Assembly (NCBI RefSeq): GCF_008254045.1
Contig: NZ_CP042425.1
Location: 3,224,001-3,288,000, forward strand
Reading direction: 5' to 3'
DNA from: Limnoglobus roseus
Lineage (GTDB): Bacteria; Planctomycetota; Planctomycetia; Gemmatales; Gemmataceae
DNA: 64,000 bases
Below are positions 44,801 through 51,694 of this stretch, one piece after another (positions within the stretch are counted from its first letter, which is position 1; each line of letters opens with the position of its first letter). The notes below the pieces were generated by a model, which saw only the letters and a program-made list of their open reading frames with translations, had not been told where the DNA came from and ran no database searches. The translations under genes and the position numbers were made by a program.

Positions 44801-46134
44801 ACCATGACGACCGGACTGCCGCCGACATCGGCCCCCACGGCCGTCAGCCTGACGAGGGGGAGGGCGCTCGGCGCGGCCGGGTACGCCTGGGACGGCGGGG
44901 GAGGAGACGTGGCCGTCGAGGGCGGCGGCGGCGGGACGATTGAAACCGGCGACTCCGCAGGAGGGACGATCGTTGCCGGCGGTGGAGGAGGGGGCGGAGG
45001 AAGAGGAAGAGGAGGAGGAGGAGGAGACGGGGGTGAGTCGATCGTAATGGGTAGGCTAAAGTCGGCGGTTTCCAACTGTCCGTTCGTCTTGATGTCAGAG
45101 ACCGTGAGTAGGATCGTGTAATTACCCCCGGTGGTCGGGGTGCCTACGAGTATGTGCCTCGAACTGTCGTAACTCAGCCCGGGCGGCAACCCGTCGTTTA
45201 CCGTAATGAAATCAATGCCGGCCGGGCCGCCCGTCCCATCGAGGAGTTGCGAGTAGGGCGTTCCCACCACCCCGTTCGGCAGGTGGTCGGGGTTCACAGC
45301 GAGAGGCGTATCTGATGCCGGGGGCGGCGGGCTGGTGACGGTCTGACTGACCGAGTCGCTACTCGCATCGAATGGCAAGTTTCGGTTGAAGATAGTATCG
45401 AAGAGCGTCGTCCCGGAATACTGGGCGATGATCGTACTCGTGCCGGCCGGGATCGCAGTGGTCGTGAGTTCGGCGACGCCGTCGAAGTCCGTAGACACCG
45501 TGCCCAGCGTGGTCGCGGGCGTGCCGGCGACGGAGAATGTGACGGTCCCGCCAGACGGTGGCGTCAGACCGTAAGGACTGTCGACCGCGTGGACGGTAGC
45601 GCTGAGTGTCACTGGACTGCCGACGGCCGACGGGTTCGGCGAAACCACTAGCTTAGTCGTGGTTTGGTATTCAGAGGCGGAGTCTACGACGAGTTGATAG
45701 AGGTCCGCGGAACTTCCAAAGTAGACGGTCCCGGTCAGCGGATAGGTGTAGCGGTCGTAGTCCGCCTTGACGTGCAGACCGCCCGCGGGCAGACCGGAGC
45801 CGATGACTTTGGCATACCCGCTGTAGTCGAACGTGGCCGAACCCAGATCGTGGGGGGTGGCCGTCGGGTCACCATCAACGGTGTACGAAAAGGCGACTAA
45901 CCCGCCCGGAGGTGTGAACAGGAAGGCGGGATCGGACGGGTCGAAGGCCGAAACTTGTGCAGTAAAGGTCACCGTGTCCGTCGTGTTCGACGGGTTCTTG
46001 GAGGACTCAAGAGTGATCTTGGTGGCCGAGTTCGGGACTACTCGCTCCTCCAAGAGTTCACCCCGTAGCCCGACAAATGAGGCACTCCCCGTACGACGCC
46101 CGTGGCGAAGGGAGACTTCAACAAATCGGGACAT
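41830..46134 (-). CDS. Large modular extracellular protein (Ig-like, FG-GAP, PKD)
   Basis: The product has 1434 residues. The N-terminus has GLRGELLEERVVPN, the motif seen at the start of many Gemmata surface proteins. Modules in order: two bacterial Ig-like domains (about 38-265), a putative-Ig domain (about 275-363), a proline-rich linker (about 365-420), integrin-like FG-GAP repeats with VADVNGDGVPD and GDVSGDGVPDL calcium loops (about 440-755), a helical region (about 870-1110), two PKD domains (YQWDFGDGG, YYWDFGDGSSS; about 1118-1275), a Gly-Thr repeat (about 1275-1315), and a C-terminal domain of about 120 residues. It likely acts in adhesion or cell-surface display. The stretch is one unbroken frame. 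Confidence 0.88.
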   Translation of the reverse strand: MSRFVEVSLRHGRRTGSASFVGLRGELLEERVVPNSATKITLESSKNPSNTTDTVTFTAQVSAFDPSDPAFLFTPPGGLVAFSYTVDGDPTATPHDLGSATFDYSGYAKVIGSGLPAGGLHVKADYDRYTYPLTGTVYFGSSADLYQLVVDSASEYQTTTKLVVSPNPSAVGSPVTLSATVHAVDSPYGLTPPSGGTVTFSVAGTPATTLGTVSTDFDGVAELTTTAIPAGTSTIIAQYSGTTLFDTIFNRNLPFDASSDSVSQTVTSPPPPASDTPLAVNPDHLPNGVVGTPYSQLLDGTGGPAGIDFITVNDGLPPGLSYDSSRHILVGTPTTGGNYTILLTVSDIKTNGQLETADFSLPITIDSPPSPPPPPLPLPPPPPPPPATIVPPAESPVSIVPPPPPSTATSPPPPSQAYPAAPSALPLVRLTAVGADVGGSPVVMVYNADGSVRFSVAAYDPAFSGGVRVAVADVNGDGVPDVITTPGGGGPPTIKVFSGVDGGQVRTLTAFGELFTGGVFVAAGDFDRDGYADVAVSADVGGGPRVSVYSGRDGSVLANFFGIDDPNFRGGARIGVGDVSGDGVPDLIVAAGLGGGPRVTIYDGREIASAQGGSPQHPLANFFAFEQSLRNGVYVGSGSLPGKGYANLIFGGGPGGGPRVREIDSQQLLAAGGFASLDSAVDANPALQLANFFAGDPDNRAGVRVAIADTGDGRSAIVTGPGTGAGSTVTYYDPGGAEVSSEQPYPGFNGGVFVGGSEDPVEVDSIEMPALPLGEAVIRGRFLPNAHTTVTYVDDGGFVATVEASDVTEGAITAFVPVATTADGTRPTASAGDLRVTVRQTPAGGGQPVDATKSSEPIPAPPAVVTPVGFLTEQALRAQQDELDSGLAGYQQLASSHGIQPSQDFITVGQELSSSLQRLADQFATAEATGGVFDFGSDRGFNAALSDQTIAAEMALEGVATPATAASTRGALGNWLRQAGDAAQIASKVIKNGGDFLDKFGKEIGLDVTRPAAVDDLIFLGRLAGPVLRLMADAADGRPIDDTAIDEIASVLDDLVKKGIDQALKGLVQLLFTPEEAALVAVLIAEAKLVNTIKDKLLPAIDPLLTPTPTLSASATATPGSGPSSTAFTFTAKATGVVPGSTYQWDFGDGGTATGASVTHTYATPGAHTARVTVTDGKGATASSSASVVVLAAALGGTVEVNPGSGDTSTQFTFATHLTGGLPGYSYYWDFGDGSSSFDATPTHRYSAAGTYTAKISVADSTGQSVSGSLSVTVTNAGTGTGTGTGTGTGTGTGTGTGTGTGTGTGTGAGTGAGSNTLFRTWTASRTLDGGTETFTITISENGGTLTVQGNRDDDSVYSGTGTFGPEAIRYTTDVSGKIKIGIGASGNAVGSFTSGDGGILSRPMTKGYEYFALGLRSDGKLDGYIGQIDVVMH
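42190..42306. repeat. In-frame Gly-Thr/Gly-Ala coding tandem repeat
   Basis: A degenerate tandem of 6-bp units (read on the coding strand as GG-ACN or GG-GCN codon pairs) encodes an unbroken run of about 20 Gly-Thr or Gly-Ala pairs inside the large extracellular protein. It links the second PKD domain to the C-terminal domain. Such tracts change length by slippage. Confidence 0.85.
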
Positions 46135-46453
46135 ACCGACTCCTAACCCGCAACGGATTCCAATGACCGTAATTGAATCGCCGCTACAATCGTCAGATGT
46201 TAAGCGATGCCGGTAGCGGCGTCAACCGGGCACCTGACCTCGGTGTGAAGCTTTGGGTGACGGAGGCAGAATGGCATTGCGAGGTCCGGATCGATCTGCT
46301 GAGCGGCGATCAGCAGGCACACCACCACGCGGCCGGTCCGGGGGGGGCCGGGTCGTGAGCGGGGTATTTCGGCCAGGTGGGCCCGGAGAGTGCCGTTCCG
46401 GGCGAAAGAAATGAAAAAATCCCGCCCGTCGGGGTGCGGGCGCACCGCACGGG
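46135..46453. other. Intergenic region, 319 bp
   Basis: Upstream region of the large extracellular protein and downstream region of the HTH gene. It holds one copy of the 18-bp motif (46432-46449), five bases from the stop codon of the next gene. No convincing gene, promoter or RNA is seen. Confidence 0.5.
46432..46449 (-). repeat. 18-bp motif GGGTGCGGGCGCACCGCA, copy 2
   Basis: Exact reverse complement of copy 1, located just past the 3' end of the terminase-like gene. Confidence 0.7.
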
Positions 46454-46963
46454 TCACTCGCCCGCCGGGTTCTCCACTCCGCTGGAAAGGTCCTTCGCCT
46501 CGGCGATCAGTTCCTCCAGTTCCTTGAGCCGCTTCTTCACCTCAACGAGTTCGCCGCGGTCCCGGCCCCACCGGTGGGGGAACTTCCGCTCGAGCCACCA
46601 GACGAGGTACTTCGGGTCGGCGGACCGGCCGGCCTCGAGGACCTCGGCGACGGCCTTCGCCTCCGTCTCGGCTTCGGCGGAGACGACGGCCCGGTAGAAG
46701 TGGCCGTAGACGCTCGCCTGGTACTTCCGGCCCGATCGCATCCAGTTGAGGAACGTGCGGGGCGAGACGTTGAGGGTGGCGCAGGCGGTCGACCGGAACT
46801 GGCCGTGGAGGATGAGTTGCACGAACGCCTCGGCGAGCTTGGCGGTCAGTTTCGTCGGCCGGCCGCGGCGGTTGCCGTCGGCGTCGTCGGGGTTCGGCCC
46901 CGGGCGGTCGTCCGGCGGGTCGACATCGTCGGGCGGTTCGGGCGGGAGGGCGGTGCTGCTCAT
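46454..46963 (-). CDS. Phage terminase small-subunit-like HTH protein
   Basis: The product has 169 residues. After a Pro/Asp-rich lead of about 33 residues comes GRPTKLTAKLAEAFVQLILHGQFRSTACATLNVSPRTFLNWMRSG, a helix-turn-helix layout as in terminase small subunits. FYRAVVSAEAETEAKAVAEVLEAG and YLVWWLERKFPHRWGR follow, then a coiled coil. The WxLExxxPxRWG ending is typical of that group. No large terminase, portal or capsid gene is nearby, so it may be a relic or a regulator. ATG 46963 is likely; the ribosome binding site is weak. Confidence 0.65.
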   Translation of the reverse strand: MSSTALPPEPPDDVDPPDDRPGPNPDDADGNRRGRPTKLTAKLAEAFVQLILHGQFRSTACATLNVSPRTFLNWMRSGRKYQASVYGHFYRAVVSAEAETEAKAVAEVLEAGRSADPKYLVWWLERKFPHRWGRDRGELVEVKKRLKELEELIAEAKDLSSGVENPAGE

Positions 46964-47151
46964 GGGTCGGCTCGCGGGGGCGGGGTCACAGACAGGGTAA
47001 TCGACGGCGGTCGGGCCCCGCGAAACCGTGGGCAGCCTTTGAGCCGGAGTGTTGCCGCGGGGGCGGGCGTTCGTGGACCGCCTCGCATCACCAACCCGGT
47101 CGGTTTCGCTAAACCAGACTCGGTCGACGCACCGACCGGAGTACGCCACGA

Positions 47152-47409
47152 ATGACCGACCGCAACCCGCACTACCGCATCGTCGAGGGGGCCGACGCCT
47201 GGGCCTTGGAGACCGCCGTGAAGGCGCTCCTAGACGAAGGGTGGACGGCCCAAGGCGGGGTGTGCGTCGTGCCGACCGGCGTCAGCGACAGTGGCCCGAA
47301 ATTCTTTCAGGCGATGACCCGCAACGCCGCCCCGGTCCCGCCGCCCCTCGCGGCCGCGGCCGACGTGCTGCCGTTCCCCGACCCGGTCGGCGGGCCCGGC
47401 GGCATTTGA
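47152..47409 (+). CDS. DUF1737-like small protein
   Basis: The product has 85 residues. HYRIVEGADAWALETAVKALLDEGWTAQGGVCVVPTG...KFFQAMTRN matches the short DUF1737 pattern (YRIV, helix, GWxPxGG, QAMxR). The last 25 residues are Pro/Ala-rich. Its role is unknown; members are frequent in phages and mobile regions. It is divergent from the HTH gene, with a 188-bp spacer between them. Confidence 0.75.
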   Translation: MTDRNPHYRIVEGADAWALETAVKALLDEGWTAQGGVCVVPTGVSDSGPKFFQAMTRNAAPVPPPLAAAADVLPFPDPVGGPGGI

Positions 47410-47468
47410 CATCGTCGGGGCAGGTGGACGACTGAGACCGCCTCAACAACCGCACCGGAGGGCGGGCG

Positions 47469-48200
47469 ATGACGGAAGCGGAGTGGCTGGCGGCGACGAA
47501 TCCGACAGGGCTACTCGGGTTCCTCCGTGGCCACGAAGAGTTCCGTAAGTTCCGGTTGTTCGCCTGCGCTTGTGCGCGTCGCGTTGTGCATCTCGTCCGG
47601 GACGGTCGGGCGAAGGCCGCCCTTGAGTTCGCCGAACAATTGGCAGACCGGGCGGCGGCGGCTCGAAAGGGGCGACCGGCAATCTACAAGGCGGGCCTTG
47701 CGGCGTGCGAGTTTCTGTGGGGGCAGCACCAAGGGCGGTTCGACAGCGGCGAGTTACTCGCCCACCTGGCGGAATCCAACGCGACCCACGCCGCCGTGAA
47801 GACCGCGGAAGCCGACGCCACGGTGGCGGCCGGGGGATGTACCGCGGCCGGTCTCGCCGCGGCGTACACATCGTGCCGCCCGCCCCGGCTCCCGACGCCC
47901 TTCCCACCCGGCCGGGGAGACCGGATCGCAGACGAGGAGTGGATACAGGCCACTCTTCTCCGCGACATCTTCGGCAACCCGTTCCGCCCCGTCACCTTCT
48001 CACCAACTTGGCTCACGCCCACTGTCGTCAGCCTCGCGGAAGGCATCTACGCCGATCGCGCCTTCGACCGTCTGCCGATCCTCGCCGACGCGCTCCAAGA
48101 CGCCGGGTGCGAGGACGCTGACGTGCTGGGCCACTGCCGGGGTGAGGGGGTTCATGTGCGCGGGTGCTGGGTCGTGGATGGCGTGCTCGGGAAGGGGTGA
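47469..48200 (+). CDS. MTEAEWL-family protein of Gemmata type
   Basis: The product has 243 residues and starts MTEAEWLAATNP, with KFRLFACACARRVVHLVRDGRAKAALEFAEQLADRAA. Its C-terminal half holds RDIFGNPFRPVTFSPTWLTPTVVSLAEGIYADRAFDRLPILADALQDAGCEDADVLGHCRGEGVHVRGCWVVDGVLGKG. The gene at 63236-63910 is a clear paralogue. This expanded planctomycete family has no assigned function. A Cys-rich LFACACAR segment and a final HxRGCWVxDxVLGKG are its hallmarks. GGAGGGCGGGCG precedes the ATG. Confidence 0.8.
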   Translation: MTEAEWLAATNPTGLLGFLRGHEEFRKFRLFACACARRVVHLVRDGRAKAALEFAEQLADRAAAARKGRPAIYKAGLAACEFLWGQHQGRFDSGELLAHLAESNATHAAVKTAEADATVAAGGCTAAGLAAAYTSCRPPRLPTPFPPGRGDRIADEEWIQATLLRDIFGNPFRPVTFSPTWLTPTVVSLAEGIYADRAFDRLPILADALQDAGCEDADVLGHCRGEGVHVRGCWVVDGVLGKG

Positions 48201-48515
48201 GGGGCGAAGAGGGACGGCGAGGCTGCCAAGGTGTGGCCGACCCCGTCTGACATCCGAGGCCGGCTGAACGAAACTTCCGGCCGAGGCTCACGAGGGGCTA
48301 CGAAATCGATCGCCGTTCCCTGCCAACTTGGCACCCCTCGGCAAGCCGCTTTTCTCTCCATTTTCCTTATTTCTAAGTCGAATTCGACTTCCGCCCGACT
48401 ACCGCCGCGGGCACGCTCCTTGCATTTTTCCGGGCGGGCGGCGGGGATTCCCGTCGGGCACGGACCGCCGCCCGTTGTCCCCGCGGTGCCCGACCACGCT
48501 CGAAGGAGGTTAATC
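48201..48515. other. Intergenic region upstream of hsp20
   Basis: This 315-bp region holds a 16-bp perfect palindrome at 48375-48390 and an excellent Shine-Dalgarno sequence (GAAGGAGGT) just before ATG 48516. No separate gene is seen. Confidence 0.55.
48375..48390. promoter_or_regulatory. 16-bp palindrome AAGTCGAATTCGACTT, possible operator
   Basis: A perfect palindrome lies 125 bp before the hsp20 start, in a short AT-rich patch. It does not match the CIRCE element. It could be a binding site for a dimeric regulator. Confidence 0.4.
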
Positions 48516-48923
48516 ATGCTGTCCCTTCTCGCCAACGACTCCCCGTTCGCCCCGGCCAACCGCCTCAGCCCCGTACTCGACCGACTCTTCGAGGGGATCA
48601 CCGCCCCCGGGTGGCCGACCCGCGGGCCGGCCCTGTGGGAATCCCCAGACGCCGTGTACTTCCAGATGGACGTCCCGGGGGCGACGGCGGGGGACCTGGA
48701 CATCTCCGTCCACGGCGACGAACTGATCGTCTGCGGCGAGCGGAAGGTCCGCGGCCGTGAGGGCGACGAGCGATCGTTCGGCCGGTTCGAGACCCGGGCG
48801 GCCCTGCCGTGCGGGGTGGACGCGGACCGGGTGGAGGCGACGCTCGCGAACGGCGTCCTGTCCATCACGTGCCCGAAGTCCGAGGCCGCCAAGCCGCGGA
48901 AGATCGCCCTCAAGTCGGCGTAA
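48516..48923 (+). CDS. Small heat-shock protein, Hsp20 family
   Basis: The product has 135 residues. The alpha-crystallin domain begins PALWESPDAVYFQMDVPGATAGDLDISVHGDELIVCGER, continues ERSFGRFETRAALPCGVDADRVEATLANGVLSITCPKSEAAKPRKI, and ends with the strand before a very short tail. The I-x-I/V anchor expected at the C-terminus is only loosely present (RKIALKSA). It holds unfolded proteins without ATP. It is monocistronic, with an excellent ribosome binding site and a hairpin after it. Confidence 0.92.
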   Translation: MLSLLANDSPFAPANRLSPVLDRLFEGITAPGWPTRGPALWESPDAVYFQMDVPGATAGDLDISVHGDELIVCGERKVRGREGDERSFGRFETRAALPCGVDADRVEATLANGVLSITCPKSEAAKPRKIALKSA

Positions 48924-48931
48924 CCGCCGGG

Positions 48932-48967
48932 CCGCGGGGAAGGCGTTGGTTCGGCTGTCCCCCGCGG
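48932..48967 (+). terminator. Hairpin downstream of hsp20
   Basis: An 8-bp perfect GC stem (48932-48939 with 48960-48967) and a 20-base loop lie nine bases after the stop; a second GC-rich inverted repeat (CCGCCGGGCC with GGCCGGCGG) encloses it. There is no T run. Confidence 0.45.
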
Positions 48968-49168
48968 GAACTCACTGCGCATTGGCCTACCGGGCCGGCG
49001 GGTGCCGTCCCGGTTTGTTTTCGACCTTGCTCGTGAGAGAATCAGTGGAACGCGCCCCCCACTCTCGGTTGGATACCCGCCCGGGCGGCGGTGGAGCCGA
49101 TTACTCCCTCCGCAGCGAAAAAGGCCCAGTAGCATATTAAGTTGAACTTGACCCCCGGAGCGAAGTTC

Positions 49169-49360
49169 ATGTCAGACACCCCACTCGACATCGAGTCGGA
49201 TCAAAAAAACGCGAATGAACTGACCGCGCGGATAGCTCTGTTGCTGAACCACATAGAGGGCCTGATGAAGACGAACAAACACTATCTCGACTCGATTAAC
49301 ACCCTAATCGAGAAGGTCGATCGGCTTGAAACCGAGGTGAAGAGGCTGGCTGGAAATTGA
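49169..49360 (+). CDS. Small coiled-coil protein
   Basis: The product has 63 residues: SDTPLDIESDQKNANELTARIALLL, then a heptad-like helix NHIEGLMKTNKHYLDSINTLIEKVDRLETEVKRLAGN. It has an acidic start, no signal peptide and no other domain. GGAG lies 9 bases before ATG 49169. The AT content is higher than in neighbouring genes. Function unknown. Confidence 0.6.
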   Translation: MSDTPLDIESDQKNANELTARIALLLNHIEGLMKTNKHYLDSINTLIEKVDRLETEVKRLAGN

Positions 49361-49491
49361 CCCCTCGCTCGGCCCGTCAGCGGATGCAACTCAAGCCCGC
49401 ATCGCGATCGAATGGGCCGAGGGGAGGCAGGCACACGACTTGCTGACTTCCCGCCGAGATTTGCATTCGCCTACCCTCGCCCGGCCCGCTC

Positions 49492-49770
49492 ATGACTGCT
49501 ATCCATCGCATCGACCCGGAGATCTGGGTGGAGACGCCCAAGGGCGGCGGCCTCGCGTACTTCCTCATCGACTACGGCCCGTCGATCAACACGATCTGGG
49601 TCGTCCGCCTGGACGCGACCGGCGACGTGATCCACGTCGAGTCGTCCGAGGTCCGCATCCTCGGCAACCCGATGTGGCACATCCCCCACCCGCTCCCGTT
49701 CGACCCGCCGGAGCCCCCGTCGCCGAACGGTTCAGCGCACCCGAATCGGATCAAGGTCCACGAGGAATGA
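49492..49770 (+). CDS. Small conserved-looking protein
   Basis: The product has 92 residues. It reads HRIDPEIWVETPKGGGLAYFLIDYGPSINTIWVVRLDATGDVIHVESSEVRILGNPMWHI and then a proline-rich tail. The strand pattern (ETPKG, LIDYGP, WVVRLDATGDV, EVRxxGN) recalls short planctomycete proteins that occur in mobile regions. No catalytic motif is visible. No good ribosome binding site precedes the ATG. Confidence 0.6.
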   Translation: MTAIHRIDPEIWVETPKGGGLAYFLIDYGPSINTIWVVRLDATGDVIHVESSEVRILGNPMWHIPHPLPFDPPEPPSPNGSAHPNRIKVHEE

Positions 49771-49966
49771 GGGTTCGCCGGTGACGTGACGCCGACAGGC
49801 CGGGACAGGCTGACCGCGGGCCCACTCAGTAACACTCCGTCCGCGTCGGTGCTTGCAGTCGTGGCCCTCGGCCACTACGCTTGGGGTGTTGTCCCAGTTG
49901 TGGAGGGGCAATTGCGTATGTCCCGAAGCGGTACAGAATCACAGTTTCGGTGACGGGGGGCATGGT

Positions 49967-50236
49967 TTGTTTCCAGGTGCGGACTACGAGCGCGTTGCAC
50001 CGACTCAATGCGGACGCTGCGGCGGGACAGAGTTCGACCGGCGGGGGCGGGTCGGCCTGTGGGACGGCGGGCGAGGAAGCGGCTGCACCTACGAGGCGGT
50101 TTGTCGGGCGTGTGGCGCGATTTGGCACTCGCTCTCCGACCCGTTCGCCTGTCGGGACCGGCCGCAGTCATTGGAGTGGTTCTCCCGGGACGCAGACGCC
50201 GGATTAGGCGATGCACCAAATCCGGCGATGCCTTGA
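49967..50236 (+). CDS. Small zinc-ribbon protein (TTG start)
   Basis: The product has 89 residues. Two Cys pairs, TQCGRCGGTEF and AVCRACGAIWHSL, about 30 residues apart, form a likely zinc ribbon; the start TTG follows GGGGGG. The end (LGDAPNPAMP) is encoded by the recurrent element described at 50216-50240. Another plus frame from 49881 (GCCPSCGGAIAYVPKRY) carries a CxxC pair just upstream, so a frameshift joining two ribbon halves is possible. Function unknown. Confidence 0.4.
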   Translation: MFPGADYERVAPTQCGRCGGTEFDRRGRVGLWDGGRGSGCTYEAVCRACGAIWHSLSDPFACRDRPQSLEWFSRDADAGLGDAPNPAMP

Positions 50237-50240
50237 CCCG
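50216..50240 (+). repeat. CCRAAYCCGGCGATGC-type element, copy 1
   Basis: CCAAATCCGGCGATGCC then TTGACCCGTTGCTC. It overlaps the end of the zinc-ribbon gene. Related copies lie at 51216-51238 and 51622-51647, each just after a small gene. Confidence 0.5.
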
Positions 50241-50375
50241 TTGCTCTCTCCGAAACGCGCCAGGGTTTTTACTTCTTGCGGACGTTTCAGATGATCGATA
50301 AGCTGGGGTTGAATTTGGTTTCTGGAAACAGCACTTTTCAACCGGCATCGCGTCAGCCGTAGAAGACGCACACGC

Positions 50376-50705
50376 ATGGGCGTTCGAGTCGAAGTCCGCG
50401 ACGGCGAGTCCCTCGCAGAAGCGGTCAAGCGGTTCAGAGAATCAGTCTGGCGACAAGGCCCGCCGGGTGCCGGCCGGAAGCGGCCGAAGTGGCACAAGAG
50501 GCCGCTCGACTACTACCTCAAGCCGAGCGAGTTGGCTCGCCGGGACGATCTGCGGGATGCGTTCGAGACCTACGCCGGGGAGTGCTCCCGCCGACGATGG
50601 TTGTGCCTAATCCGCCGCCGCACCAAGCAGCGGAAGGAGCGATTCGGGGACGCCCCGGTGGTGTGCAAGTATCCAAGACCCCGGCCACTCCCGGGCTGGG
50701 CGTAA
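50376..50705 (+). CDS. bS21-like small basic protein
   Basis: The product has 109 residues and is very basic. VRVEVRDGESLAEAVKRFRESVWRQGPPG resembles the start of ribosomal protein bS21 (short strand, then a helix with ESLxEAxxRF), and KWHKRPLDYYLKPSELARRDDLRD resembles its YxKPSExRRR region. The last 45 residues (RRRWLCLIRRRTKQRKERFGD) are extra. It is probably an S21 paralogue, not the housekeeping copy. Whether it binds ribosomes or other RNA is unknown. S21 homologues occur in phages, which fits the accessory setting. Confidence 0.5.
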   Translation: MGVRVEVRDGESLAEAVKRFRESVWRQGPPGAGRKRPKWHKRPLDYYLKPSELARRDDLRDAFETYAGECSRRRWLCLIRRRTKQRKERFGDAPVVCKYPRPRPLPGWA

Positions 50706-50746
50706 GCCGAGTGCCGAAACACCTGTTCGGCGACGGAGGGCTCCGG

Positions 50747-51208
50747 GTGTCCGAGTCGTTCGACATCGTACTGTCGAAGCCGCTCGCACCGGATGCCATC
50801 GCCGCCGCGCTCGCTGACCTCATCCCGCCTGGCCTCCGTGTGGACGTGCGGGGGGAAATGGCCGACCTGCCCGACGAGCCTGGAGCAGTCTGGGCGCTGG
50901 TCGGCAGGTCCGGCGACCCGGCCTGGCCGTGCGTCCTCAACGTGCTGGTGTGCCGCGATGAGTGCGGCCTGGGGCCGTATCCCGACCTCCGCATCGCGGC
51001 CGGGCTGGGCGAGCGGTTCGGGGCCGACGCGGTCTGCGGCACCCATCCGTTCGTCGGCGACCTGGACCCGCTCGACCCGTACTGGTCGCTGGCGTGCGTC
51101 GGCGGGCAGTGGCATCTTGCCAGCACGGTCCGCGCCCGGTTCATGGCGGGCGAGCCGCTCCCCGACGAGGGCGTGCGGTTGGTCCGGCCGGTCACCGTTC
51201 CCGAGTAA
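50747..51208 (+). CDS. Hypothetical protein
   Basis: The product has 153 residues with a GTG start preceded by GGAGGG. It reads SESFDIVLSKPLAPDAIAAALADLIPPGLRVDVRGEMADLPDEPGAVWALVG..., then PWPxVLNVLVCRDECGLGPYPDLRIAAGLGERFGADAVCGTHPFV, and RARFMAGEPLPDEGVRLVRPV. It is soluble with an alpha/beta pattern and no known motif. Planctomycete paralogues with similar openings are common by impression. It ends at a recurrent element (51216-51238). Confidence 0.6.
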   Translation: MSESFDIVLSKPLAPDAIAAALADLIPPGLRVDVRGEMADLPDEPGAVWALVGRSGDPAWPCVLNVLVCRDECGLGPYPDLRIAAGLGERFGADAVCGTHPFVGDLDPLDPYWSLACVGGQWHLASTVRARFMAGEPLPDEGVRLVRPVTVPE

Positions 51209-51215
51209 AGGCACG

Positions 51216-51238
51216 CCGAACCCGGCGATGCACCCGAC
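51216..51238 (+). repeat. CCRAAYCCGGCGATGC-type element, copy 2
   Basis: CCGAACCCGGCGATGCACCC then GAC, seven bases after the stop at 51208. Read through, it would encode PNPAMHPT. Confidence 0.5.
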
Positions 51239-51333
51239 ACCGCGGCACGAAGTGGTTCCCTGGTTCGACGTCTCGGCAACCGCGGTGCTGGTGAGCATGT
51301 GGTCGTTCGGGGGCGGAAGAGGAGGGTTTTGGA

Positions 51334-51597
51334 ATGTCCAGGCGGAAGCGCGTGGGACTCCTGCTCGCTGGGGTCGTCTGTCTCACAGCCTACGCCGGCT
51401 CGTATTACGGGCTGTCGCGACGTGGGTACGAATTCGAGTCGATGTCGGAGACGTTCTACTATTCCCCGCCTCGGGACACGACGGCTTGGCGGGTCAAGCA
51501 TGTGGGCTGCGTGTTCCTGTTCGCCCCGGCCAATACGGTAGATCAATGGCTGTTCCTGGGCCGTCCGCCGGCAGACGTACCGGGGTCGCCATTCTGA
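51334..51597 (+). CDS. Small membrane or exported protein
   Basis: The product has 87 residues. A basic start and hydrophobic helix (RRKRVGLLLAGVVCLTAYAGSYYGLS) are followed by a short domain with aromatic residues (YEFESMSETFYYSPP, TTAWRVKHVGCVFLFAPANTVDQWLFL). It is a signal anchor or uncleaved leader. GGAGGG precedes the ATG. Function unknown. A third recurrent element follows at 51622. Confidence 0.55.
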   Translation: MSRRKRVGLLLAGVVCLTAYAGSYYGLSRRGYEFESMSETFYYSPPRDTTAWRVKHVGCVFLFAPANTVDQWLFLGRPPADVPGSPF

Positions 51598-51621
51598 CGG
51601 CCGGTACCGACCAAAGCCCCG

Positions 51622-51647
51622 CCGAACCAGGGACTGCACCGGACCCG
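51622..51647 (+). repeat. CCRAAYCCGGCGATGC-type element, copy 3 (diverged)
   Basis: CCGAACCAGGGACTGCACC then GGACCCGTTGCTC. It shares the ACCCGTTGCTC tail with copy 1 and the CCGAACC start with copy 2. It lies 24 bp after the stop at 51597. Confidence 0.45.
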
Positions 51648-51694
51648 TTGCTCGGCCGGTCCCGTGAGGGAAATCTAAATCGTGCGGCGGATTC

